A stretch of 44,955 bases of DNA from Spirochaetales bacterium (lineage in GTDB: Bacteria > Spirochaetota > Spirochaetia > SZUA-6 > DRHE01): NCBI GenBank assembly GCA_030615505.1, contig JAUWZD010000030.1, forward strand, positions 1-44,955, written 5' to 3'. Under the pieces are notes generated by a model. That model was not told the origin of the DNA. It ran no database searches and worked only from the letters and a program-made list of their open reading frames with translations. Position numbers and translations under genes: made by a program. Each line of letters starts with the position of its first letter. Within the stretch, counting starts at the first letter, position 1. Below are positions 6,546 through 16,700 of this stretch, in pieces.

Positions 6546-7877
6546 TTAAGGGGCAAAAATAAGGCGTTTGCCCTTTTGGCCTGGATATTCGTATGGTTCA
6601 AGGTTATTATCAATAAGAGACATCCCTGATGCTATCTTTTCCTTTTGATACGGCTCAAACCCTGTACGCCATTGTACAGAGGACATCTCATCAAAAAGCC
6701 ACTGCTGAATATAGCCGGGCTTTGTTTGTTTCTCCTGCTTTCCGGAAAATTCAATATATGAGGCGGCCCATTTTACAATAGCGCCAACTCGTTTTAATTC
6801 ATTGAGATTATGAAAAGGATTTTTTCTTCTTGTTTTAACAATTCTTTGTGCAGAAAGAGGCCCAATTCCAGGAACTTTAAGGAGCTCTTTTTCTTCCGCA
6901 TGATTAATGTCTATGGGAAAAATTTCCGGATGCATCATAGCATATGCGGTTTTAGGATCAACATTCTTTGGAAGATCACCGTTTTTATCAAAGATCAAGT
7001 CATGGAACCTAAAGCCATATCCGCGCAGGAGAAAATCGCTCTGATAGAGTCGATGTTCACGAAGTAGTGTATTATTATTATCAAAGGAGCAATAAACGTT
7101 TTCTACAGGCTGAAAAGCAGAGTAATAGGCTCTAAAAACATACGCCTCACGGTAAATCCAATCTACTGTCTTTAAGATATCGAAATCAGTTTCATCAGAT
7201 GCTCCTACTACGAATTGAGTTGTATGGCTTTTTGTATATGATTTTTTTTGTATTAGATCACCGGCCCATTTCATACGCATTATGAGATCAGTAACAAAGT
7301 TTTTATCTGGCGCAATAGTATTTAAATGTTTTCTTGTCGGCGCTTCTAAATTTATAGATATTCGATCAGCTAAATGAGTAGCATGTTCTATGAGATTAAA
7401 TGAGGCACCGGGAAGTATTTTAAGATGGATGTATCCTTTAAAGTTATGCTTATTGCGAAGAATTTCAGCAGTACGAACCATTTTTTCCATAGCGGAATCA
7501 ATATTGAATCCCACGCCTGAAGATATAAAGATGCCATGGACAAGACGCCTTTGAACGAATTTAATGAAAATTTCTGCTAACTCATGGGGAGCAAAACTTA
7601 CTCGCTTAATTCTATCTCTATGTGCCGATAGGGTGCAGTATGAGCAATTATTCTTACAAACATTTGTCTGAAGTACTTTTAGAATTCCTACCTTTCCTCT
7701 GCCTGGAATATGTGCAGGATAGATCCATCTTGTTATAGGGTTCTTTGGATCGTGTATTCGACCTGAACCTCCGTGAGAATTACTACTACAGGAGGCCAGG
7801 CACACGTCATATCTGGCGGATGCTGCAAGAATATCCAGTTTGTTTTCAATATCTGGTGTTTTAATTATTCCAACCAT
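6546..7877 (-). CDS. Putative DNA modification/repair radical SAM protein with C-terminal helix-hairpin-helix
   Basis: 443 residues. Radical SAM cluster motif CKNNCSYC (Cys74, Cys78, Cys81) binds the [4Fe-4S] used to cleave S-adenosylmethionine. Further family landmarks: KILPGAS, NLEAP, TTQFVVGAS, YYSAFQPV and REHRLYQSDFLLRGYGF. The C-terminus has a helix-hairpin-helix segment (LLKVPGIGPLSAQRIVKTRR, about 341-360) expected to touch DNA. These features match the radical SAM family often encoded next to a uracil-DNA-glycosylase-like partner; no such partner is in this window. Reaction unknown. The promoter directly abuts the start codon. Confidence 0.85.
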   Translation of the reverse strand: MVGIIKTPDIENKLDILAASARYDVCLASCSSNSHGGSGRIHDPKNPITRWIYPAHIPGRGKVGILKVLQTNVCKNNCSYCTLSAHRDRIKRVSFAPHELAEIFIKFVQRRLVHGIFISSGVGFNIDSAMEKMVRTAEILRNKHNFKGYIHLKILPGASFNLIEHATHLADRISINLEAPTRKHLNTIAPDKNFVTDLIMRMKWAGDLIQKKSYTKSHTTQFVVGASDETDFDILKTVDWIYREAYVFRAYYSAFQPVENVYCSFDNNNTLLREHRLYQSDFLLRGYGFRFHDLIFDKNGDLPKNVDPKTAYAMMHPEIFPIDINHAEEKELLKVPGIGPLSAQRIVKTRRKNPFHNLNELKRVGAIVKWAASYIEFSGKQEKQTKPGYIQQWLFDEMSSVQWRTGFEPYQKEKIASGMSLIDNNLEPYEYPGQKGKRLIFAP

Positions 7878-7883
7878 GTAAAT

Positions 7884-7912
7884 AGTATATACTAAACATT
7901 TGTTAAGATCAA
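7884..7912 (-). promoter_or_regulatory. Promoter of the radical SAM gene, predicted leaderless
   Basis: Minus strand TTGATC (7907-7912), 17-bp spacer, TATACT (7884-7889), then six bases to the ATG at 7877. The -10 box lies within the palindrome AGTATATACT, a possible operator. No ribosome site. Confidence 0.6.
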
Positions 7913-7922
7913 GAGTAAAGAT

Positions 7923-9731
7923 TTAAACTGCTGCTATTGAAGCGCCCGGGCTTGGTATAAGGGGTGGAATTGATTCGTAGCCTTTTTTTAATAAGAAGCC
8001 TCTTATCTTCTCAGCATAATCTGATTTTGCTAAAACGGTAACTGCTCCCCCAAGACCGGCAGCAGAAATTCTGGCAGTTGCTGCTTCTCCAAAATAGTTA
8101 TCAATTAAATCGCACAGCAGATCCACACGCTCAATGGATCTTTCAAAGAATCCCGGTTTTTGCCAGACCGGGTTTTGCTCAAGGTTGTTCATCCAGATAT
8201 CCAGATCTTCATCTGTGATCCTGCTGTTGAAAGGCTTTTCAGTGGGATTTCCTTGATCGTCAAACTCGTATCTTGCAACACGGTCACCATTATGGGAAAT
8301 ACGCATGAGCTCTTTCATTCCTTCGAAATCACCTGAAGCAGCACACTTTATATATTCAAAACCCCTCTTGTTTTCAGCAATACCGTATAGAGCCATTCCT
8401 CTTAAGCGGTATCCACCGGCCGGTGCAGGATGTGTAACAAAGAGCGCTTCAAGCTCTTCTTTGAATTCGGGCATTTCGGAAAGCAGCTCATCCTTAGTAA
8501 TCCGTTTCGGTATCTTTTTTAAAACCCTGTATATTGCTTCAGTCCTTTTGTTTTCACTGTTAAAATTTATTTGACCTGTTTTGTTAAACTCACGTAAAAG
8601 ACCATAAGCGTCATTTGATTGTTCTGCACTAAGTTCTAAGCTTTCTCTGTATTCAGGGAAATGATGCCTTATCCATAAGCTTGCCAGGGCGTAACCTATA
8701 CCGGTTCTGGCCAGAATCACCGCCGAGTCCTTTATGCCCTCACGTTTAAACTTTTCCGACATTTCAGGCGCCTGCGACCTTTTTACTCCCGAATCCACTA
8801 AAAAAAGACTGACTCCTTTGGGAAATTTTGCAGATTCAACAATCTCCTCCGGAAAGGAGCGCATTAAAAGAATTCTGCCTGAAATTCCTTTTATAATAGA
8901 TGCATGATCATTCATTCCCCCCCTGGTACCGTTATAATGCTCGCAGTACCCCAAGTTAACCATTTCATTCTCCGTGAGATCTAAATGAAAAAGTGTGTTG
9001 AATATTTGGGCTATACACATAACCAAAGCGGAAGAAGAAGAAAGCCCCCACCCCATAGGTATTTCACTCCAGAATAAGGCCTTAAAGCCATTAAGTTTTT
9101 TCCTGATCGCACCACCGGGATCACCTATTTCTGTTTGTAAAAAAGCGGCAAGTCCCTTTACAAATTCCTGCCAGTTCTTTTCCCTGAGGTTTCTCCATTT
9201 CTCATTGAACTCACCACCAGGCACAGATCCTGCTTTATGTTTTTTAAGCAGTTCCGTAAATTCCTGCTTTTTCCTTTTTTCTACATCTGTGCACCATCTA
9301 TCCCAATCCTCAGTCGTTATTATTTCATCAGCAGGCTTGACATCCCAGTCATCTAATGAGAATTCACACGCTTTGAATTCCGGATTCATGTTTCTAAGAA
9401 TAACTTTTCTATCTTTTCTTTTCTGAGCCAGATATATCATCTCCAAATTACCGGCTAAGTTGATCAAGTATCCGCCGCAGCCTTTAAAATCAGTATGCCC
9501 GCCGAATACCCTGGCCCTGCACGGTGTCCGGCCGATAATTGTTTTTGCAGACGAATCAAATACAGCATCTCTCTTAGCCTCAGCCAGCAGCTTTTTAAAA
9601 TTGCACACTCTTTCCAGGATCCTTGCTTTACTATCTCCGTAATTTTTCCTAAGCCAGTCCATAACGCCGCCGGCCTGAAAATTTTGAAACATATGTTCCC
9701 ATTCTGAAATTGTGAGCTTTGTTTCCATCAT
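7923..9731 (-). CDS. Galactokinase-like GHMP-family sugar kinase, enlarged
   Basis: About 600 residues, against about 400 for galactokinases. Near residues 65-82 it has GRTPCRARVFGGHTDF, the equivalent of the galactokinase sugar-binding signature (GRVNLIGEHTDY). The GHMP ATP loop MGWGLSSSSALVM is at about 224-236 and the C-terminal GLGGAVTVLA motif near 560. GTRGGMNDHAS, where galactokinases have the catalytic aspartate region, is also present. Insertions lie before the ATP loop and in the C-terminal half. Substrate unknown. The start at 9731 gives an ATGA overlap with the upstream ATP-grasp gene; ATG at 9740 is the alternative. It is the last gene of a three-gene operon. Confidence 0.82.
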   Translation of the reverse strand: MMETKLTISEWEHMFQNFQAGGVMDWLRKNYGDSKARILERVCNFKKLLAEAKRDAVFDSSAKTIIGRTPCRARVFGGHTDFKGCGGYLINLAGNLEMIYLAQKRKDRKVILRNMNPEFKACEFSLDDWDVKPADEIITTEDWDRWCTDVEKRKKQEFTELLKKHKAGSVPGGEFNEKWRNLREKNWQEFVKGLAAFLQTEIGDPGGAIRKKLNGFKALFWSEIPMGWGLSSSSALVMCIAQIFNTLFHLDLTENEMVNLGYCEHYNGTRGGMNDHASIIKGISGRILLMRSFPEEIVESAKFPKGVSLFLVDSGVKRSQAPEMSEKFKREGIKDSAVILARTGIGYALASLWIRHHFPEYRESLELSAEQSNDAYGLLREFNKTGQINFNSENKRTEAIYRVLKKIPKRITKDELLSEMPEFKEELEALFVTHPAPAGGYRLRGMALYGIAENKRGFEYIKCAASGDFEGMKELMRISHNGDRVARYEFDDQGNPTEKPFNSRITDEDLDIWMNNLEQNPVWQKPGFFERSIERVDLLCDLIDNYFGEAATARISAAGLGGAVTVLAKSDYAEKIRGFLLKKGYESIPPLIPSPGASIAAV

Positions 9732-10717
9732 TTTTCCCATAAGTTAAATACTCCTTGCCAAAAGTGCTCTCCAAGGCCGATACGGTTTGTGCCGATGATT
9801 CTTGACCCAACGGTTACAGGGCGCGGATTCATATCAATGATATAAGGAAAGTATCTGAGTTTTTTTTCTAAAACCACATCCACACCTGCAAGCAGTGACG
9901 GCTCTTCATCTTGAAAAACAGCCCTTACAGCATTACAGGATGTATCCTTAATTCTGATTAAATCTTCATCTGCAAGGTCCAGATAATTAATAACTTCATT
10001 TATATTTACTCTTCTTGCACCCGTTTCCGCACTCACTACTTTTCCGCCGACCATGCAGTATCCCGAATCCGCATGATATTTTTCTCCATCAAAGCAGACG
10101 TTTATCCGAAAGACAAAATTCTCTTTTTTATAGAGGGTGTTTCCGGCTTTTCTTCTGACAACCAGATCTTCATGCCCTTGATTTATAAACGGAGCAGCCT
10201 TCTCATAGTCGCCTTTTTCAAAGAAAAAACATCCCTCTCCCTCTGTTCCCCTGTCGGGTTGTATATACAATCCGGCTTCAGAAAAGTCTTCAGCGATCTC
10301 ATTAAAAGAATCCATTTTTCTTTTATTGAATCTGGAAATCAATCTTGTATCCGGTACAGGAATCCCGGAGTTTTTAAATATTTCGTACATTCGAAACTTG
10401 CTGTCACAGTTGGAAGTCCCTGAATTGTAAGGATTGACCATTATTATCTTAAGCTTATGAAATCTACTTGAAAGCCTGCGGTGGATTTCAATTTCGTTTG
10501 CTTTTCTGAAATGCAAGAAATGAACAACTGCAGGTAAAAACGGACTTTTCGAAGACAAGTAACACATCTTCTCATTTTGAATGCTGAAGTACTCGTTAAA
10601 CGATAGATCCTTGTTTAAAGAATCCGTATGTACACCGATAACATTATCCAATGATGAAGAAAAACATACCCCGTTAAGACGGGCTTCTCTTATATCGCAA
10701 TCAAAGTAGAGAAGCAT
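9728..10717 (-). CDS. ATP-grasp-like protein of unknown substrate
   Basis: 329 residues from the first standard start. Visible ATP-grasp-type features: a preATP-like N-terminal half, CDSKFRMYEIFKNSGIPVP (about 105-123), the loop QPDRGTEGEG (about 154-163), a lysine/arginine-rich strand (VVRRKAG), a D-rich strand GVDVVLEKKLRYF and the metal-binding DMNPRPV near the end. ATP-grasp enzymes join carboxylates to amines or thiols through acyl phosphates; the substrate here is unknown. The open frame continues upstream for 20-25 plausible residues (including NYVIVFNASPETFFD) but has no ATG, GTG or TTG, so translation may start at a rare codon inside the 3' end of the giant gene. Ends in ATGA overlap with the kinase gene. 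Confidence 0.7.
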   Translation of the reverse strand: MLLYFDCDIREARLNGVCFSSSLDNVIGVHTDSLNKDLSFNEYFSIQNEKMCYLSSKSPFLPAVVHFLHFRKANEIEIHRRLSSRFHKLKIIMVNPYNSGTSNCDSKFRMYEIFKNSGIPVPDTRLISRFNKRKMDSFNEIAEDFSEAGLYIQPDRGTEGEGCFFFEKGDYEKAAPFINQGHEDLVVRRKAGNTLYKKENFVFRINVCFDGEKYHADSGYCMVGGKVVSAETGARRVNINEVINYLDLADEDLIRIKDTSCNAVRAVFQDEEPSLLAGVDVVLEKKLRYFPYIIDMNPRPVTVGSRIIGTNRIGLGEHFWQGVFNLWEK

Positions 10718-10752
10718 ATCGAAAAAGGTTTCCGGCGAGGCATTAAAAACGA

Positions 10753-13700
10753 TTACGTAATTTTTTCTTTGTATAACTTTCCCCAGTCTGAAAGTATTTT
10801 ATAAATTCGATATACTCCTTCGCCGTCACGGCCAACGAGTTTCAAACGGTCATTATGCGGCCGCCACAGGCCGGCGCCGGGGTTGGGCTCAATTTTTACC
10901 ACTGCAAGGGATTTAACAGGTTTCTTTTTGTTTTTTTCATACTGCCAGAATAATTTCCTCATTTTACTGCCTTTGTATAATTTTACGGGCTGTGATTGTA
11001 ATTCGCCCTTTTCATCATACACCTTTAATTTAGGATTTGGCCGGCCGCTTTTATAAAGCGGAATAAATTGTTCTTTTTCATGGTCGTAAACCCTTGTAAG
11101 GAAGTCTTGATCGTTAACCAGGAATACACACATATAATCACCCATTTCAAAGAGGATTTCGTGATCAGGACGGCCTAAGATATTTGAATGCTGTTCTAAA
11201 ATTTCTCTATCAAAGCTAAACTCATTGTGAACCTCCAAATAGCTTTCCAAAATTCTCTTGCGATTAGCAAGAATGAATTCTTCCTGTGACTTTATGGAAG
11301 AAAGAGCCGCCCGTTCCAATTCATCTTTTAAATCCTTACGATATTTGGGATTAATCTTTTCATCGCGATATTCGAACAGTCTCCCGCCCTGACCCACATT
11401 GGCAATTCCGGCCGTGCTTACAACTGTAATGCGGTGTGTAATGGTGTAGCTGTCATTCGGGTTCTTCATGACGATCAGGCGGAAATAGGAGAAAAAGGGA
11501 GTATCCTCCTGAATACCGATTCCCAATTCAGTAATAAATCTCTCCTTAAGAAGCTCGAGGAACTCATCCGAATAGAGCTTTCTTACCTTTGACGGAATAA
11601 CTTCCTGGATTACCGAATTATCAGTTTTGGAGATATCATAGACCAGATCCGTCAATTTTTTTATATTTTTCGAAAGGTAATTTCCATTGTTATATCTAAC
11701 AGGTAAAATTTTTGATCTTCTGCCGCCCGATTCTTTCTCCGCTTTTACAATCAGCACCCTGTGCCTGGATGCCATGCCGTGGATCAATTCTTCAATCTTT
11801 TGTTTTGCCTGTTCCGGAAGAAAGTTTTCTGACTGCATCCGGTACCAGTTGCGCTGATCAGGACATGATATACCGCTCCCCTTAAGCATGCGCGGCAGGT
11901 CGCACTTCAGATATGTTGCCGCCTCCCAGAGCAGAGGCTGGATTAGGGGAGCGCCGACCTTTTCAATATGCGGGCGCAGGAAATGAGTAAAGTGGAACCA
12001 GACAGCATGTACAACCAGGTTCTTCTCAAGCCTTGCTAAAATCCATGTTCCATTTTTATCTCTAAAGAATATCTCTTTTGCAATAAGAAGCTTCCAGCCT
12101 TTCTTTTCAGCAATACTTGGGAAAGGAACTGAGAAGAGATTGATCCCTGAAGCAGAGAATTTCGGGCCCTGTTCCAAAGCAACACTGACCGTTGTATTGC
12201 CTATGGGATACACAATTCCAATATTTACACCGTCTTCGACTTGCAGGTTCTTTCTGATTTCCGGCAGCGGGTATCCATCGAAGATTAAAGTGGCCAAATC
12301 CCGCAGTCGCGCATACGAAAACCACTTCCGCTCAAGTTCGGAGTCAGCATTTACACCGATTGCAGGACAAATCAGCCTGTTTCCTCTATCGAATTTTCCC
12401 ACTAATGAATCCATGTAATCGCCGGATTTGTCCGACAGATTCGACTTGTCTTTCAACAGATTCAGGATAAACTGATGCAAGAATTTATGATGCTCTACTG
12501 CAAACCGGAGGAGTTTTTCTCTTGGCCAGTCTTTGAAAGCATAGGTCCGTTCTGAATGATAATGGTATGGGATATAGTCAAAAATATGGTTGTTCAGCGT
12601 ACTGTCAAAAAACTTTGCTAAGGCCTTCCATAGTGCAACCCCATCTTCTGCATATATTATTTTTTCTATCAAGTAAGCGATGTCGAGCAATTCCAATGCC
12701 CTGGCTATTTTTTTAAAATGCACTCCGGAATGGTTTATCATCTCAAAGATTCGCGTACCCTTTCTTTCTATGGAAGCGTATTCTGCATCAAGCAGGTTAC
12801 CACCCCTGAATGTGCTGTCCAGTTCCTGAAGGCATTCATTATTGAAGGTTTCATCCTTTACGAGATTCTCTACAATGTCTATCCAGACCTTTTTCGTTAA
12901 AGCAAGAAATACACCGAACTTTTCTTCAGAGATATTTTCCGGAGAAATTTGGGAAGTGGCATCTGCATAGTCATTTTCTATTCCCCTGCCGGGTTTCGCT
13001 ATCTCCTGCTGAAACGCGCTCCGCCTCTGCTTAAGCCTTAATGCCGACTCAAGCTGCTGCCTCCTGATTTCACGTGTTTCTAATCTTAAAGCCGGCTCTT
13101 CCACAGCTTTCAAGGAACCGCTAACACCTGTGGATACCTCTTCGTATTCCTTGTCTTCAATTTCTTCAGGAACGTATTCAGGCTTAAAGCAGTGCTCTAT
13201 AATATCGGGCATTCCCTCTGAGCCGGTCTTCTGTTTCAAGGCAAAAGCATAATCTTCCCTTATCTGATCAAGATCATCCCGGCTTACTTTTCCGTTAAAA
13301 AGCCATCTTCCGCCGATTATCAGGAATGAAGCAAAATCAAGCTTTTTTAAGGGTATCCCCCTGGCCATTTCGCTTATCCTCTCAGATGCATAGCGGTAAT
13401 ACGGCTTCCATACATTAAATTGCCTGGCGCTGATCTCCTGCCGAATATATTCCTCATCTTTTTCTAAGTCCCTTAAGCGCCTGAGAATGTTTTCGAAAAG
13501 CTCATCCGCCTCTTTTTTTCTCCTCTCCATAATGAGTGCCAAAAGAGTGCGGGCATCCTCTTTTTCCCTGGCCATTTCCTCTTTCCACTCATCAATTTCC
13601 TGTTTTGCGATACCCATGCACCCATAGTAGGACTGCTCGTCTAAAGTAAAAAGCTCCTTGACCTTTTCTTTAGCTTTAGGATAGCGAAAAGAAAATGCGA

Positions 13701-16700
13701 ATCTTCGCGCGCCCGAGGTGCCGTCTGCAAAGTATAGAGGCTTGTTCCTGCCGTTTTTCATTAAATATACAAGCTTAGGAAGATTATCTATAAGATCCAG
13801 GAGCTCTTTATCCGGAATACCCAGATCAATAAAATCAGCCCCTGTAAGCGCCGCCTCATAGCGCTCTTTTGAATAGATGCCGCGGGCCTCGGTTATGAAA
13901 ATATGCTTTACAGCACCAATTTCTTTTATCAATCTCTCTTTATCTTTTTCATCCAGGCCCTTCCATTGTGAAATATCCCCGCCGAAGCTAAACGCATTGG
14001 CTGAAATTGTTTCTTCTGTCTGTCCGTACTTTGAAAACCGCTTCTTAACTGCCTCTGAAATCTGGGCCAGGTTGTTCCCAAATACTAAAAACACCAAGTT
14101 ATGGCCTGACAATCGCCTTAAATCCTCCCGGGATTCCCACTCCCAGTTCTCCAAATCTAGCCCGTGTTCTAGTGTATTTTTAGTTATCCATTCCGCAGAA
14201 TATCCTGCCTGTAAGAAGGCTTCTTTGGCCTTGTTTGCAAAACAGGAAAAATCCATGGGCACATGCCCGAACATATCCTTTGCCGTACACATACCTACAA
14301 GGCGTATATCCAGGGGCGAAGGATAGGAGGAAAGAATTCGTTCATAGATTTCCCTTCCCTCAGGATCAATATCCTGAAGCAAATGCCGGGACAACCCGGA
14401 AAAAACTTCAAGCTTTCTCGCTCCTGCAGAGAACCGTACATCAGTAACATCTTCTTTATATCCTGCACTGATCACACCAATCAGTTTATCCAGGGATACA
14501 TCAGGATTTCTATTCCGGGATTCTTTTACTAAAACATTAATCAAGCGTACTTTGTCGAATACGCCGCTTCTGTTTATTTCCTCCATGCCTAAGGCCTTCT
14601 TATTCTTCCAGTTCGTGATCACATAGTTATTGTTTGTTTCCTCATCCTCGTAAAGAACCCCTGCTATGTTTAAGGTAAGTGCAAGCTGGGGCAGGCGCGG
14701 TATGTATTCACTGTAATTTGACATAAGATAAGCTTTTGCTTTTTCTTCCCACTTCAGAGGATCAGGGATCTTACGGCGCAGTTTTATTATGTGCAGCAAA
14801 TCTTCCACGAGTTTTTCTCTTAAAAGTTCATCCTGGGGGATGTCAAAGCTGTCGAATATTTCTTTTGTTGTTTCCGGGTTTAAAGCACGGGTGATGATTG
14901 CAAAGAGCAGGGAGAATTCTTTTGGTACACAGAATCCTCCGTATGTTTCACCTGCAGGCAGGACCATTCTGTCTCCCCGCTTATTCCATTCTCCGCTCAA
15001 AAATTCAAAATCGCTTATGCCCAGTGTGTTGATATTGGCCCCGGCGGTCAGGGAAAGATAATACACACCGCCGCGGGTAAAGAAGTTTTCTCCGACTTTT
15101 AAGAATTCGGCAACTCTGGGGCGGCTCACAGCAGTAACGCCTGCAAGATTAAAAAGGGTATAGAGTGATTTTGCTCCTTTCGCCGCTGCATGTCCGTCCC
15201 CTCCCACCCATTTTGGAACATACTGTACAGATTCAATAATTTCCGGCCCAAGATCGACACGGCTCGGCGTGTATGCCAGATTGTATCGTTTGTACGGACC
15301 GGAAGACGCATACCGGTATGGCCCGTGATCTATAAGTTTAGCCAGCCCCTTTTCTTTGATTACCTCCCTTCTAGCTGTAAATCTGGCAAGAGGACCGATG
15401 TAATCCCTCAGGCCGTGCGAAGATTTATCCTGCACATGAAACCCTAAAGCTATTATTTTATTCGTCTCATATGCAATTTCAGAATACATCGAGCAGAGCA
15501 CAAGGGATACCTTTTTTCTGTCATTCTGTTCTCCCTTTAAGCCCTGCTCACCCATAATTCTTAAGAGCTCTCCTTCCATCTCCTCTTCCATAACCACCTG
15601 TAACGCCATTTCTCCAATTGAATTACGGTAGCCTGCCATTTTTTTCTTCACTTCATCTTCGAGGCCGTACTCACCTTCTATCACGTATAATGTCATGGCT
15701 TCTTCAAGCCAGTTGGCAATATTGGTTTCGGTTTCTGTGGGGCCCAATGTGGTGAGCACATTCACATTCGGCAAAGGCCTTTTCTTCTGCAAGGCTAAAG
15801 ATGCATAGAATTTAGATTTGGAGTTATTCTTTAAATCCTTTTGAGTCCATTTTATTGAACCTGTAAGTTTAAGAAGAGCTTCCTCTCTTGAGTAACCCTC
15901 TTCCTGAAAAGAGGCAAGCTTCTTGTAATTCTTACCTGCCGTTTTTTCAATCAGGAGTGCAACCTGACCTACTTCTCTTTCTTTTAGATTTTTTCGAATG
16001 AATGAGATAATACTTTCTTCTTTATCTTGTTTGCACCCGTATTTCCCGGCAACCAATCGTCTTGCAACACTGACATTTTCTCTGTTAATCACATCCTCAA
16101 TATTCTTTGCCCAGGAATCTGCGGAGGTCTTGTAGATGATTTCAAGAATTTCCCTTTCGGTAAGCGCAACAACCCTGTATGCCCCGTTGTGAGGTATAAT
16201 CATATAATGAGCATATGCAGGCAATGCTTCCACCCAATCACTGGCATACGGTAGCCAGGCGCCGGGGTCAGGGGATATTGTGCTATTATGACCTGTATCA
16301 GTTATCAAGGTTTCCATTTTCGGGTTTTCACCAAAAAAAGGATCCAACAGCTCGTTTACCCTTATAACATTGATTGCATCCAGCTCATGTATGCGGGAGA
16401 TAAAAGCTACAAAGGCGGGCTCGAATTTATTAGCCTTTTGAACCTTCTGCTCTAATTTGTGAATCGAGTTTCTAAATCCGTCAATTATGGAGCGCGCTTC
16501 TTTTAGATGTTCAATCTCATAGTTATGGTCAAACTCATCGATATAGCTGAGCTCAAGATTCCTTAAATTGGCTTTTAGCTTCTCTAACGCACCTTTAATG
16601 CCTGCCAGTGAAAACCAATTCCCTGCTGCAAGATTCACAACTCTTTGAAGCTCCGGCCCGATCTTTAGCGCTCCTTCTAAGTGGGATAGCTTTTTAAATT

